Shown: in pieces, positions 54,250 through 62,461 of the stretch | How positions within the stretch are numbered: the first letter of the stretch is position 1 | Layout: each line of letters begins with the position of its first letter | Assembly (NCBI GenBank): GCA_015062605.1 | Contig: SUUI01000003.1 | Span: 101,353 to 165,352 of the forward strand | Length of the DNA: 64,000 nt | DNA from: Eggerthellaceae bacterium | GTDB lineage: Bacteria > Actinomycetota > Coriobacteriia > Coriobacteriales > Eggerthellaceae | Direction of reading: 5' to 3' | The notes under the pieces: model-generated | What the model saw: only the letters and a program-made list of their open reading frames with translations | Told to the model about the DNA's origin: nothing | Databases searched by the model: none | Translations under genes and position numbers: made by a program

Positions 54250-56199
54250 ATGGAGCTTATAGGATTCTTAATAGCCTTTCCTCTCGTCATCGCAGTTCTC
54301 CTACTGTTCGTTCGCTCGGATGCTGCACGCAAGTATTTAGTCACGATACCCGCCGTCATCATCGGTTGCGCTTCGATTGCGCTCTACGTGATGTACGGGT
54401 CGCAGGGTGGTTCCTATTTCATCTTTTCCTCATCGATTGTTGACATTATCTGCGTCATCGTAAGCATTGCAATCGGCGCAGTCATCCTAATCTATGGTTT
54501 CAAGTACAAACGCATTCTCCCAATCGTCCTTGGCGCTTTACAGTTAGTAGCATCTCTTATCTTCGATTTCGCAATCGGTCATAAAATCGACGTCAGCCAA
54601 GGGCTTTACGTCGATGGTTTAAGCCTTCTTATGGTTCTAATAATCGGTATTGTCGGTTCGGGCATATGCGTGTATGCCCTCGGTTATATGCGGGACTTTC
54701 AGGAGCATGAGCCCGATGGGGCACCAGATAGAAGGCCCATCTTCTTTGCTTTGATGTTTTTGTTCCTCTCTGCAATGTATGTCATCGTTTTATCAAACAA
54801 CATGTCATGGATGTTCGCAGGTTGGGAAATAACGACATTATGTTCTTTCCTACTCATTGGATATACGAAAACCGAAGAAGCAATCAACAATGCGTTCCGC
54901 CAAATCAACATGAACCTACTTGGCGGTATAGCATTTCTGATAGCCTTGTATGTCTGCTCAATCAGTTTTGATACGTTATCCTTCAAAGACTTCTTAGAAA
55001 TTGGCTCTTCTCGCCCCAATATAGTAATTTTGCCCGTTATCGCTTTGGCGATCGCCGGTATAACGAAGGCTGCTCAGATGCCCTTCCATACATGGTTATT
55101 GGGTGCGATGGTTGCTCCAACGCCCACGAGCGCACTGCTCCATTCCTCAACCATGGTCAAAGCGGGCGTATTCTTGCTCGTCAAGCTTGCCCCGATCTTC
55201 GTTGTTTGCCCGATAGCTTCGGCTCTTGTGATATTGGTCGGCGGATTCACCTTCATGTTTTGCTCCTTCATGGCGATTTCCCAAACGAACGCAAAGCGCG
55301 TCCTCGCTTACTCGACCATCGCGAATCTCGGACTTATTACAGCATGTGCGGGTGTTGGAACCCCTGAGGCAGTTTGGGCAGCAATGCTCCTCATCTTGTT
55401 CCATGCTATAGCGAAATCTCTGCTTTTCTTGTGCGTTGGCACGGCGGAGCACCATATTGGAAGCCGCGATATCGAGGATATGGACCAACTCTTCCAACGC
55501 ATGCCCAAGCTCTCACGTTTTATGATGCTCGGTATCATGTGCATGTTCATCGCACCGTTCGGCATGCTCATAGCTAAATGGGGTGCGCTTGTAGCCCTCA
55601 TCGACATGCATCAAGGAGTACTTCTTATTCTTTTAGCTTTCGGGTCTGCTGCAACGTTCATGTTCTGGGCGAAATGGCTCGGTAAGCTTGCGGGTATCGC
55701 TGGCACTCGGGAGAACATCGAAGGAAACGTGTCTGCTTCCGAATGGGCATCAATAGGCCTAATGGCGGCGCTTATCGCATTATGCTGCATATGCTTGCCG
55801 CTTATCTCCATCTTCATGGTTGACCCTTATATCATCTCTTCATATTCAAATGCAGGAGTTGCAGGTGGAATGGTCTCTTCGGCCTTTGATGGAACAGTCG
55901 ACGCCGATGATCTATGGCTTGCATCGATAGCGTGTGTATTCGCCTTCATTGTCATGTTCGCCGGCCTTGGCCGCACGAAAACCAAGCAAGTCGGAGTTTA
56001 TTTGGCTGGAGTTAGCGCTGACAATGCGAATCGAGTTTTCCGTGACTCTATGAGCGGAGAAACGATGGCTACATCGCGAAATTGGTATATGACTGAAGCA
56101 TTCAATGAGGACAGGCTCTCGTGGCTTGGTACGATAGTGTGCGGGATCTTGGAAGTAGGATTCTTCATCGTTGGCTGCGTGACCTTAGGTATCTTTTAG
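54250..56199 (+). CDS. echA: Ech hydrogenase subunit A (antiporter-like membrane protein)
   Basis: 649 residues, about 16 transmembrane helices, homologous to NuoL and Mrp antiporter subunits. The channel signature is seen: KAAQMPFHTWLLGAMVAPTP, then SALLHSSTMVKAG. It forms the ion-translocating part of the membrane-bound Ech hydrogenase. ATG 54250 follows ACGGGGATG; a TTG one codon earlier is possible. First gene of echABCDEF; the next gene begins 14 bases after its stop. The 175-base gap upstream has inverted repeats but no firm promoter. Confidence 0.92.
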   Translation: MELIGFLIAFPLVIAVLLLFVRSDAARKYLVTIPAVIIGCASIALYVMYGSQGGSYFIFSSSIVDIICVIVSIAIGAVILIYGFKYKRILPIVLGALQLVASLIFDFAIGHKIDVSQGLYVDGLSLLMVLIIGIVGSGICVYALGYMRDFQEHEPDGAPDRRPIFFALMFLFLSAMYVIVLSNNMSWMFAGWEITTLCSFLLIGYTKTEEAINNAFRQINMNLLGGIAFLIALYVCSISFDTLSFKDFLEIGSSRPNIVILPVIALAIAGITKAAQMPFHTWLLGAMVAPTPTSALLHSSTMVKAGVFLLVKLAPIFVVCPIASALVILVGGFTFMFCSFMAISQTNAKRVLAYSTIANLGLITACAGVGTPEAVWAAMLLILFHAIAKSLLFLCVGTAEHHIGSRDIEDMDQLFQRMPKLSRFMMLGIMCMFIAPFGMLIAKWGALVALIDMHQGVLLILLAFGSAATFMFWAKWLGKLAGIAGTRENIEGNVSASEWASIGLMAALIALCCICLPLISIFMVDPYIISSYSNAGVAGGMVSSAFDGTVDADDLWLASIACVFAFIVMFAGLGRTKTKQVGVYLAGVSADNANRVFRDSMSGETMATSRNWYMTEAFNEDRLSWLGTIVCGILEVGFFIVGCVTLGIF

Positions 56200-56213
56200 A
56201 AAGGGGTGTGATT

Positions 56214-57083
56214 ATGTCTATCGTATATGCATTAATCGGCACCCTGGTGTTTGCGGTATTAGGTCCTGTCATCGGATGCTTGCTTGCTGGACTCGATCGA
56301 AAGATCACTGCTCGAATGCAGGGCCGTGTGGGACCGCCGCTCCTTCAGCCATACTATGACGTCCGAAAGCTGTTCGGGAAGGAGAGGGTGTCCGTCAATA
56401 CTACGGAATCAGCTTATGTGGTTGCAGCTTTGGTGTTCGCTCTGCTTGCAGGAGGCATCTTCTTCTCGGGCGGTAACTTGCTTATGTGCGTTTTCGTGAT
56501 TACGCTATCAAGCCTGTTCTTCATCGTCGCTGCGTATTCATCTTGTTCTCCATATTCAGAGATTGGCGCGCATCGCGAGACTTTGCAGGTCATGTCTTAT
56601 GAGCCGATGATCGTCCTCATGACAGTAGTGTTTTATCAGGCTTCCGGTTCCTTCGACGTCTCGAATCTTTTCAATATCTCTATCCCGATCATCGGATGCA
56701 CCTGGCTTGCATTTTTTGGACTATTGTTCGTTCTGACTATCAAGTTACGCAAATCGCCCTTCGACCTTTCGATGTCGCATCATGCGCATCAGGAAATCGT
56801 CCGTGGAATGACGACCGAGATGAGCGGTCCGACGCTTGCTAAGATCGAGATTATGCACTGGTGCGAAACAGTGTTGTTCTTAGGTTGGATCGGCATGTTC
56901 TTCATCTGGTTGAATCCGCTGTCTTTGGTGCTTGCCATCATCGTGGCCGTTCTTGTCTACTTCCTTGAGATTTGGATTGACAACAACTTCGCACGCACCA
57001 AATGGCAAGTGATGCTTGGAAGTGCATGGTTCATCGCCTTGGTTTGCGGTGGCCTCAACGTCATCGTTCTCATGTTCGTGTAA
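56214..57083 (+). CDS. echB: Ech hydrogenase subunit B (NuoH/HycD-like)
   Basis: 289 residues, about eight helices. Membrane anchor that contacts the hydrogenase module, homologous to NuoH of complex I. N-terminal DRKITARMQGRVGPPLLQPYYD is the family signature, and SPFDLSMSHHAHQEIVRG holds conserved charged residues of the loop facing the small subunit. AAAGGGG lies ahead of ATG 56214; the frame is open further upstream but overlaps echA. Confidence 0.94.
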   Translation: MSIVYALIGTLVFAVLGPVIGCLLAGLDRKITARMQGRVGPPLLQPYYDVRKLFGKERVSVNTTESAYVVAALVFALLAGGIFFSGGNLLMCVFVITLSSLFFIVAAYSSCSPYSEIGAHRETLQVMSYEPMIVLMTVVFYQASGSFDVSNLFNISIPIIGCTWLAFFGLLFVLTIKLRKSPFDLSMSHHAHQEIVRGMTTEMSGPTLAKIEIMHWCETVLFLGWIGMFFIWLNPLSLVLAIIVAVLVYFLEIWIDNNFARTKWQVMLGSAWFIALVCGGLNVIVLMFV

Positions 57084-57093
57084 GGAGAGGGAT

Positions 57094-57537
57094 ATGGGCT
57101 ATGCGTCAAAATCCCCGTGGGTCATCCATTATGACGGATCAAGCTGTAATGGATGCGATATCGAAGTGCTCGCAACTTTGTGCCCTGGTTTCGATGCGGA
57201 ACGTTTCGGTGTCATAAACACCGGCAATCCAAAGCATGCGGATATCTTTTTGGTGACTGGCAGCGTTAACGAACGCAACATCGATGTCGTTAAAGAGATT
57301 TACGACCAAATGGTCGAACCAAAGGTCGTCATCGCATGCGGCATCTGCGCATGCACGGGTGGCATCTTCCATGATTGCTATAACGTCATTGGCGGTGTCG
57401 ATAAGGCTATCCCCGTCGATGTATACGCACCTGGATGCGCCGTGCGCCCAGAGGCTATCATCGATGCCGTCGTTCAAGGAATCGGTATCCTTGAGGAGAA
57501 GGCCGAGGCTCTGAAAGCATCGAAGAGGGGAGCGTAA
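57094..57537 (+). CDS. echC: Ech hydrogenase small subunit (NuoB-like)
   Basis: 147 residues. Binds the [4Fe-4S] cluster next to the NiFe site, like NuoB. Cysteines are in SSCNGCDIE, ACGICACTGG and APGCAVRPEA, so the four cluster ligands can be filled. AAGGAGAGGG precedes ATG 57094. It is 10 bases after echB and three before echD. Confidence 0.95.
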   Translation: MGYASKSPWVIHYDGSSCNGCDIEVLATLCPGFDAERFGVINTGNPKHADIFLVTGSVNERNIDVVKEIYDQMVEPKVVIACGICACTGGIFHDCYNVIGGVDKAIPVDVYAPGCAVRPEAIIDAVVQGIGILEEKAEALKASKRGA

Positions 57538-57540
57538 TCG

Positions 57541-58005
57541 ATGGAATACAAGCAATCATATATCCCTTTGGATGCAGCCGATATCCTCGAGCAAGCCCAG
57601 ACGTGCAAGAACGCCGGATGGCGATTTGTGCAAATGCTCGCCGTGAATACGGAAGAAGGCATCGACTTAATCTACAGCTTCATGGTGCCTTTCGATGATA
57701 AGCCCTCAAAAGCCGAGATCGTGAACTATAAGGTCACGAAAGTAAACAAAGAGATGACCATCCGCTCAATTACGGATTACTATCTCGAAGCCTTTGTCTT
57801 CGAAAACGAGATACATGAACTTTTTGGCGTTCAAATCGTCGGCATCGCAATCGACTTCAAAGGCAACTTCTATACGTTGAAGCAAAACGAACCGATGACG
57901 ATCATTTCTCAGGCGCAGTTAGAGGCTCGCGAGAAGGCAAAGAAAATCGCCGCAGCAAAGGCGGCTAAGGCCGCCAAAGCCACCAAGGAAGGGAAGGGGG
58001 AGTAG
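57541..58005 (+). CDS. echD: Ech hydrogenase subunit D (NuoC-like)
   Basis: 154 residues. Homologous to the 30-kDa NuoC subunit; the core has ENEIHELFGVQIVG and DFKGNFYTLK. The last 20 residues are a low-complexity Lys/Ala run, unlikely to be folded, that ends KATKEGKGE. It has no cofactor of its own and supports the large and small subunits. Start ATG 57541; echE follows two bases after the stop. Confidence 0.92.
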   Translation: MEYKQSYIPLDAADILEQAQTCKNAGWRFVQMLAVNTEEGIDLIYSFMVPFDDKPSKAEIVNYKVTKVNKEMTIRSITDYYLEAFVFENEIHELFGVQIVGIAIDFKGNFYTLKQNEPMTIISQAQLEAREKAKKIAAAKAAKAAKATKEGKGE

Positions 58006-58007
58006 CC

Positions 58008-59096
58008 ATGGGAAAATCAACTATCATCCCATTCGGTCCGCAACACCCCGTACTTCCCGAGCCTTTGCACCTCGACCTCGTGGTGGAGGATGAGCGCGTT
58101 ATCCAAGCCGTCCCACAGATAGGATTCGTCCATAGAGGCCTTGAGAAACTCGTTGAAACCCGCGACTACAACCAATTCATCTATGTCGCGGAACGTATTT
58201 GCGGCATCTGCGCACTCGGACATTCCTTAGGATATGCCGAGACCGTCGAGGGCCTAATGGGCATTGAGGTTCCAAAGAGAGCTGAATACTTACGCGTTAT
58301 CTGGCATGAGCTCTCGCGTGTGCATTCCCATATCCTGTGGCTAGGGTTGGCCGCTGATGCATTCGGCTTCGAGAGCCTGTTCATGCATTGCTGGCGCTTA
58401 CGCGAACGCGTCTTGGATGTCTTCGAGAAAACGACTGGCGGTCGCGTCATCTTCTCGGTTATCAAAGTTGGTGGCGTTGAGCGCGACATCACGCAATTCC
58501 AATCCCACGTCATCCTCGATGCGCTCGCGGGAATAAAAGACGAGTATAACCAGCTCTGCAAAGCTTTCCTTAACGACACTTCAGTGCAAACACGACTCGT
58601 AGACGTCGGCTATCTAAGCTACGAGGATGCCATCGATTACAGCGTCGTCGGCCCCTTCGCCCGCGCATCCAACGTTAATTATGATGTCCGAATGCTCGGC
58701 AAGGGCGGATATAAGTACCTTGATTCCTTCGATCCGATCCTAGATGGCCAAGGCGATTGCTATGCACGCGCAAAGGTGCGTGCGCTTGAGGTCATCCAAT
58801 CGATCGAGATAATCGAAGAGCTATTAAGCAAACTACCTGAAGGAGATATCAGCGTTTCTGTGAAAGGCTCTCCTGCCGATGGTGCTGAGTATTGCAACGT
58901 ACTCGAGCAACCCCGAGGTGAATGCTATTACTATGCACGCGGCAACGGCACAAAATATCTTGAGCGCATGCGCATGCGTACTCCTACCTCGCAGAACCTT
59001 GCGGGAATGACCGCTGCTTTGGCGGGATGCGATTTGGCGGATGTAAACATGATCGTGTTGACGATCGACCCCTGCATCAGCTGCACGGAAAGGTAG
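58008..59096 (+). CDS. echE: Ech hydrogenase large subunit, [NiFe] (NuoD-like)
   Basis: 362 residues. Catalytic subunit. The four NiFe-ligand cysteines are present in RICGICALGH (near residue 63) and DPCISCTER at the very C-terminus. GPQHPVLPEPLHLDL is the shared N-terminal motif with complex I NuoD. The chain ends two residues after the CISCT motif, so there is no C-terminal peptide to be cut off, as in other Ech enzymes. Intact cysteines imply an active hydrogenase and not a complex I-like derivative. No hyp maturation genes are in the window. Confidence 0.96.
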   Translation: MGKSTIIPFGPQHPVLPEPLHLDLVVEDERVIQAVPQIGFVHRGLEKLVETRDYNQFIYVAERICGICALGHSLGYAETVEGLMGIEVPKRAEYLRVIWHELSRVHSHILWLGLAADAFGFESLFMHCWRLRERVLDVFEKTTGGRVIFSVIKVGGVERDITQFQSHVILDALAGIKDEYNQLCKAFLNDTSVQTRLVDVGYLSYEDAIDYSVVGPFARASNVNYDVRMLGKGGYKYLDSFDPILDGQGDCYARAKVRALEVIQSIEIIEELLSKLPEGDISVSVKGSPADGAEYCNVLEQPRGECYYYARGNGTKYLERMRMRTPTSQNLAGMTAALAGCDLADVNMIVLTIDPCISCTER

Positions 59097-59104
59097 GTGT
59101 CGTC

Positions 59105-59473
59105 ATGGGTGTTTTCCAGCTTGGAAAGATGACTTTATCGAGTATGTTCGGTAAGCCTGAGACACTTCTATATCCTGCTGAGACGAAAGAACCCCCTCAA
59201 GGTCTTAAAGGTTCTATCAAGCTTGATCCGTCTACTTGCATTCTCTGCGGCATGTGTATGCGCAATTGCCCCTGCTCTGCTATCAGGGTCGACAAGGCTA
59301 CACGTACATGGTCGATAAATCATTTCATGTGCATACAATGCCAGTACTGCGCAAGGACGTGCCCGAAGGGTTCGTTAACGATGCTTCCGCACTATACGGC
59401 ACCTTCAACGAAAATCGAAGAAGAGGTCGTTTCCGTTCCTGAACAAGAGAAGAAGGCTCCTAACTCCGAATAG
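59105..59473 (+). CDS. echF: Ech hydrogenase subunit F (2x[4Fe-4S] ferredoxin-like)
   Basis: 122 residues. Two [4Fe-4S] motifs, CILCGMCMRNCP and CIQCQYCARTCP, about 30 residues apart. It carries electrons from soluble ferredoxin to the small subunit. ATG 59105 (AAGGTAGG ahead) starts eight bases after echE. The C-terminal 25 residues are acidic and unstructured. Last gene of the operon, followed by a terminator hairpin. Confidence 0.94.
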   Translation: MGVFQLGKMTLSSMFGKPETLLYPAETKEPPQGLKGSIKLDPSTCILCGMCMRNCPCSAIRVDKATRTWSINHFMCIQCQYCARTCPKGSLTMLPHYTAPSTKIEEEVVSVPEQEKKAPNSE

Positions 59474-59512
59474 CGGTTTTACCATGAAGCTTCCTGGTAT
59501 TAATTGGAAAGC

Positions 59513-59521
59513 TGATATAAT
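59513..59521 (+). promoter_or_regulatory. Extended -10 promoter-like site
   Basis: TGATATAAT, that is TG, one base and perfect TATAAT. It lies just ahead of the hairpin 59535-59565, so a transcript starting here would begin with that hairpin before reaching the phosphatidyltransferase gene. Confidence 0.4.
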
Positions 59522-59534
59522 TATTTGATGCAAA

Positions 59535-59569
59535 AAACCGGGCCATAACGCACAGGGCCCGGTTTCATT
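59535..59569. terminator. Terminator after the ech operon
   Basis: AAACCGGGCC (59535-59544) and GGCCCGGTTT (59556-59565), a perfect ten-base stem; the T's on the plus strand are partly in the stem, followed by CATTG. Confidence 0.75.
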
Positions 59570-59602
59570 GAAGTGTTGATTCGACCTTTTCAAGGTAGGG
59601 GA

Positions 59603-60286
59603 ATGGCCTTAGGCGAGAACATAAAGAACCTGTTGGGAAGCACGTCAGATGAAGAAGGCGTGAGCAATAGGATTCTCACGATCCCGAACATGATCTCTTT
59701 TGTTCGCTTGTGCTGCATCCCTGTATTCTTCGTCTTGATCGTAAACGAATACAACATTGCTGCAACGATATTGTTTGCGGTTGCTGCCGCGACGGATTGG
59801 GTCGACGGTAAGATTGCTCGCGCCACGAATTCCGTTACGAAACTTGGACAGGTTCTCGATCCGTTTATCGACAGGTTGCTTATGATCTCAGGTGGTATTG
59901 GCCTGCTCATCGTAGGGAGGCTTCCTCTGTGGATCTTTATCCTCGTCGTAGCGCGAGATGTGCTCATGCTCTTAGGTGGGGTATACATCCTTAACAAATG
60001 GAAGCTTCGTGTTCGCGTCATCTATCTTGGTAAGATCGCAACCACGTTTCTGTATGTAGGGTTCGCAGGTCTTTTGCTTAACGATCCTCTCATCCCCGGA
60101 TTGGGCATCGTCACGGCCTCATGGCTTCCAGGTTTTAATGCGATGATGTTCTCTTGGGCTATCTGGCCCGTCTACATCGGCCTGCTACTCGCTGTCATAA
60201 CCACCGTGCATTATTGCCGTTGGGCTGTAAAAGAAGTCAATAAGTCGAAGCTCGCAACTTCGTCATTTATCAGGGAAGCGGAGTAG
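59603..60286 (+). CDS. CDP-alcohol phosphatidyltransferase (PgsA-like)
   Basis: 227 residues, about six helices. The CDP-alcohol motif DG-x2-AR-x8-G-x3-D-x3-D is seen in WVDGKIARATNSV and KLGQVLDPFIDR. Opening LTIPNMISFVRLCCIPVFF is typical of PgsA (phosphatidylglycerophosphate synthase) and related enzymes, and PgsA is the best guess. ATG 59603 has GTAGGGG ahead. Six bases separate it from the VanW-type gene. Confidence 0.87.
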   Translation: MALGENIKNLLGSTSDEEGVSNRILTIPNMISFVRLCCIPVFFVLIVNEYNIAATILFAVAAATDWVDGKIARATNSVTKLGQVLDPFIDRLLMISGGIGLLIVGRLPLWIFILVVARDVLMLLGGVYILNKWKLRVRVIYLGKIATTFLYVGFAGLLLNDPLIPGLGIVTASWLPGFNAMMFSWAIWPVYIGLLLAVITTVHYCRWAVKEVNKSKLATSSFIREAE

Positions 60287-60292
60287 CACATC

Positions 60293-62437
60293 ATGGATCG
60301 CTACGAATCTCCCCAACATCATAGGTCCAATCCGTCTTCTTCGAATGCGCCTCGTCCGCGCAGCACCGCTAAAACACGCACTTCCGGATCGCGCCAGTCT
60401 AGCTTACCTGTTGACGTTCAAGATTCACGGCGTATTAGAACGAAGAAAAGCGTTTCCAAGAATGCTTCGCAATCCAAGACGAATCAGAAACCTAAGAAGA
60501 AACCTTCCCAGAACGTTAATGGCCAAAATGCTGTCGCAAATAAGAAGAAACGCAGGCGCAGGAAGAATGGCCCTGCATTCCTCTATAACAGGAAATTCCG
60601 CTTCATCGCGGTTATCGTCATTTGCCTTGCTCTAATTACGGGGATAGATTATTTCATCCATCGAGATAAGATTTTCGGAGGAATTACCGTAGGCAAGGTA
60701 GATGTGTCTGGTATGACTTTGGATGAAGCTGCTGCGAGCATATCCAATGCTTACTCAACACAAATCTCAGATAAGACCATTACAATTTTTGCAGGCGAAG
60801 CCCTTAACACGATCGAGAACGATAATCCCACCCCTGAGCAGCTATTAGCCTTGGCGGAAAGCTACGAAGACGTCGAAGATGAAGACGAAGCTGATAAGCT
60901 ACTCAAACAATGGAACACGAACTCCACGGAGCTTGATGCCTCTATCGCCGCTCAAGGTCTCGCTGAAGAAGCATTCGAGAAGGGGCGCGGCGACGGATTC
61001 GTATTCAAGCGCATCTTCGCTGCGTTGTTCGGGATTGACATTGAACCTCGAATGACAATCAGCGAGAAGGGGATAGAAGCGTTCGCATCCACTATCGACC
61101 ATTCAATCGGCAGTCCTCACGTAGATTCAGATATCTATATCGAAGATGGCGTTGCCTATGTTGAAGCCGGCGTAGACGGAATGGAAATCAACCGCGATTC
61201 GTTCACGAAAAAGCTTGAGAGCTCCTTCTTAGATGAGGGGACCGAAAACCCTGTTTTCGCCGTGAAGGCTGTCAATACGCCGCAACGCATCTCCCAGGAA
61301 AAGGCGCAGGCTGTATGCGACCGCGTGAATGCTTCGATAGCTAACGGATGCATTTTCTATTACTTCGGGGTCGGTTGGGAAGTGAAGCCGACATTGCTCG
61401 GTTCATGGATTACCACTTCTATCGAGAAGGATGGGAGTAGTTGGAAGCTTACTCCGTATGTGAATGCAAATTGGGCTCGATCATCCATCCTTGCACAAAC
61501 GAGGACGTGGGGCGATCAAACGCCGGTCCGCATTCAATTCACGAAGGATAATGGCAAACTAGAAGTGCTAACTGACGGATCGTTCAAAATCCCTCTTATC
61601 GACGATGCAATCGATGAGCTTACGAAGTCTCTGTTCGAGTCAAACTCAGCACCGAGCGAAGCACCGCAGATCACCATCGAATACATCCAAGCTCCTGAAC
61701 AGATGGATTTCGAGGATGCATACAAAACCGGCGTCATCGGCATCATATCGACATATACCACAGAGTATACGAATGAGATTTCCGACGAGGCACGCAACCA
61801 CAACATCCATCTTATGGGTGACTTGCTCAACAATTCCATCGTTAGTGCAGATGGCGGCACCTGGTCGTTCCATGATACTGCGGGCGAGAGTAATGCTGAA
61901 GCTGGCTTCGTAGGCGCTGGAATCATCTTAGATGGCGAGTATACTGAAGATGTTGGCGGCGGCATCTGCCAGACAGCCACAACGGTCTTCAATGCGGTAT
62001 ACGAGGCTGGTTATCCAGTTCTTGTCCGCCATAACCATTCCCTGTATATCGCAAGCTATCCTGCAGGACGAGATGCTGCAGTAAATTATCCAGACCTTGA
62101 TCTGGTATGGGAGAACGACAGCACCTCCGATATCCTGCTAACCACTTCCTATACTGACACAACCTTCACTTGCACCCTGTACGGTGTAAGCCCGGGCTAC
62201 GTCGTGAAGAGCGAAGTGGGAGAGTGGGAAGAAGGAGAAAAAGCCGAAACACAAGAAGTGAAGGATCCTACTCTTGCTCCAGGCGAGAAGGTCGTTAAGC
62301 AAAAACCCGCTGACGGCCGCAAGATTACTGTTATACGCAGGGTCTATGACGGCAATGGCGAGCTAGTAAGGGAAGATTACTTCAGGTCCACATATGATCC
62401 TAAGAACGAAATCGTCTTAGTCGGACCTGAAGCATGA
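60293..62437 (+). CDS. VanW family membrane protein with G5-like C-terminal domain
   Basis: 714 residues. A long basic, disordered N-terminus (about 1-95; RRIRTKKS, KKKRRRRKN), one transmembrane helix (about 103-122), a peptidoglycan-binding-4-like region (about 130-400, GKVDVSGMTLDEAAASI), a VanW domain (about 510-610; TWSFHDTAGES, DVGGGICQTATTVFN, HNHSLYIASYPAGRDAAV) and a G5-like domain (from about 645). VanW proteins are linked to wall synthesis and glycopeptide response, but without van genes here no resistance is implied. It is likely in an operon with the genes before and after. Confidence 0.88.
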   Translation: MDRYESPQHHRSNPSSSNAPRPRSTAKTRTSGSRQSSLPVDVQDSRRIRTKKSVSKNASQSKTNQKPKKKPSQNVNGQNAVANKKKRRRRKNGPAFLYNRKFRFIAVIVICLALITGIDYFIHRDKIFGGITVGKVDVSGMTLDEAAASISNAYSTQISDKTITIFAGEALNTIENDNPTPEQLLALAESYEDVEDEDEADKLLKQWNTNSTELDASIAAQGLAEEAFEKGRGDGFVFKRIFAALFGIDIEPRMTISEKGIEAFASTIDHSIGSPHVDSDIYIEDGVAYVEAGVDGMEINRDSFTKKLESSFLDEGTENPVFAVKAVNTPQRISQEKAQAVCDRVNASIANGCIFYYFGVGWEVKPTLLGSWITTSIEKDGSSWKLTPYVNANWARSSILAQTRTWGDQTPVRIQFTKDNGKLEVLTDGSFKIPLIDDAIDELTKSLFESNSAPSEAPQITIEYIQAPEQMDFEDAYKTGVIGIISTYTTEYTNEISDEARNHNIHLMGDLLNNSIVSADGGTWSFHDTAGESNAEAGFVGAGIILDGEYTEDVGGGICQTATTVFNAVYEAGYPVLVRHNHSLYIASYPAGRDAAVNYPDLDLVWENDSTSDILLTTSYTDTTFTCTLYGVSPGYVVKSEVGEWEEGEKAETQEVKDPTLAPGEKVVKQKPADGRKITVIRRVYDGNGELVREDYFRSTYDPKNEIVLVGPEA

Positions 62438-62461
62438 TAGGTTTTGAAGGAAATTGCTTTC

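Noticed and set aside
54250..59473. Complex I (nuo) or formate hydrogenlyase fragment
   Set aside because: The large subunit keeps all four NiFe cysteines, and the gene set and order match Ech; no formate dehydrogenase gene.
60293..62437. VanW-type gene as a sign of glycopeptide resistance
   Set aside because: No vanA/B/H/X or regulator genes in the window; VanW proteins are common in susceptible Gram-positives.
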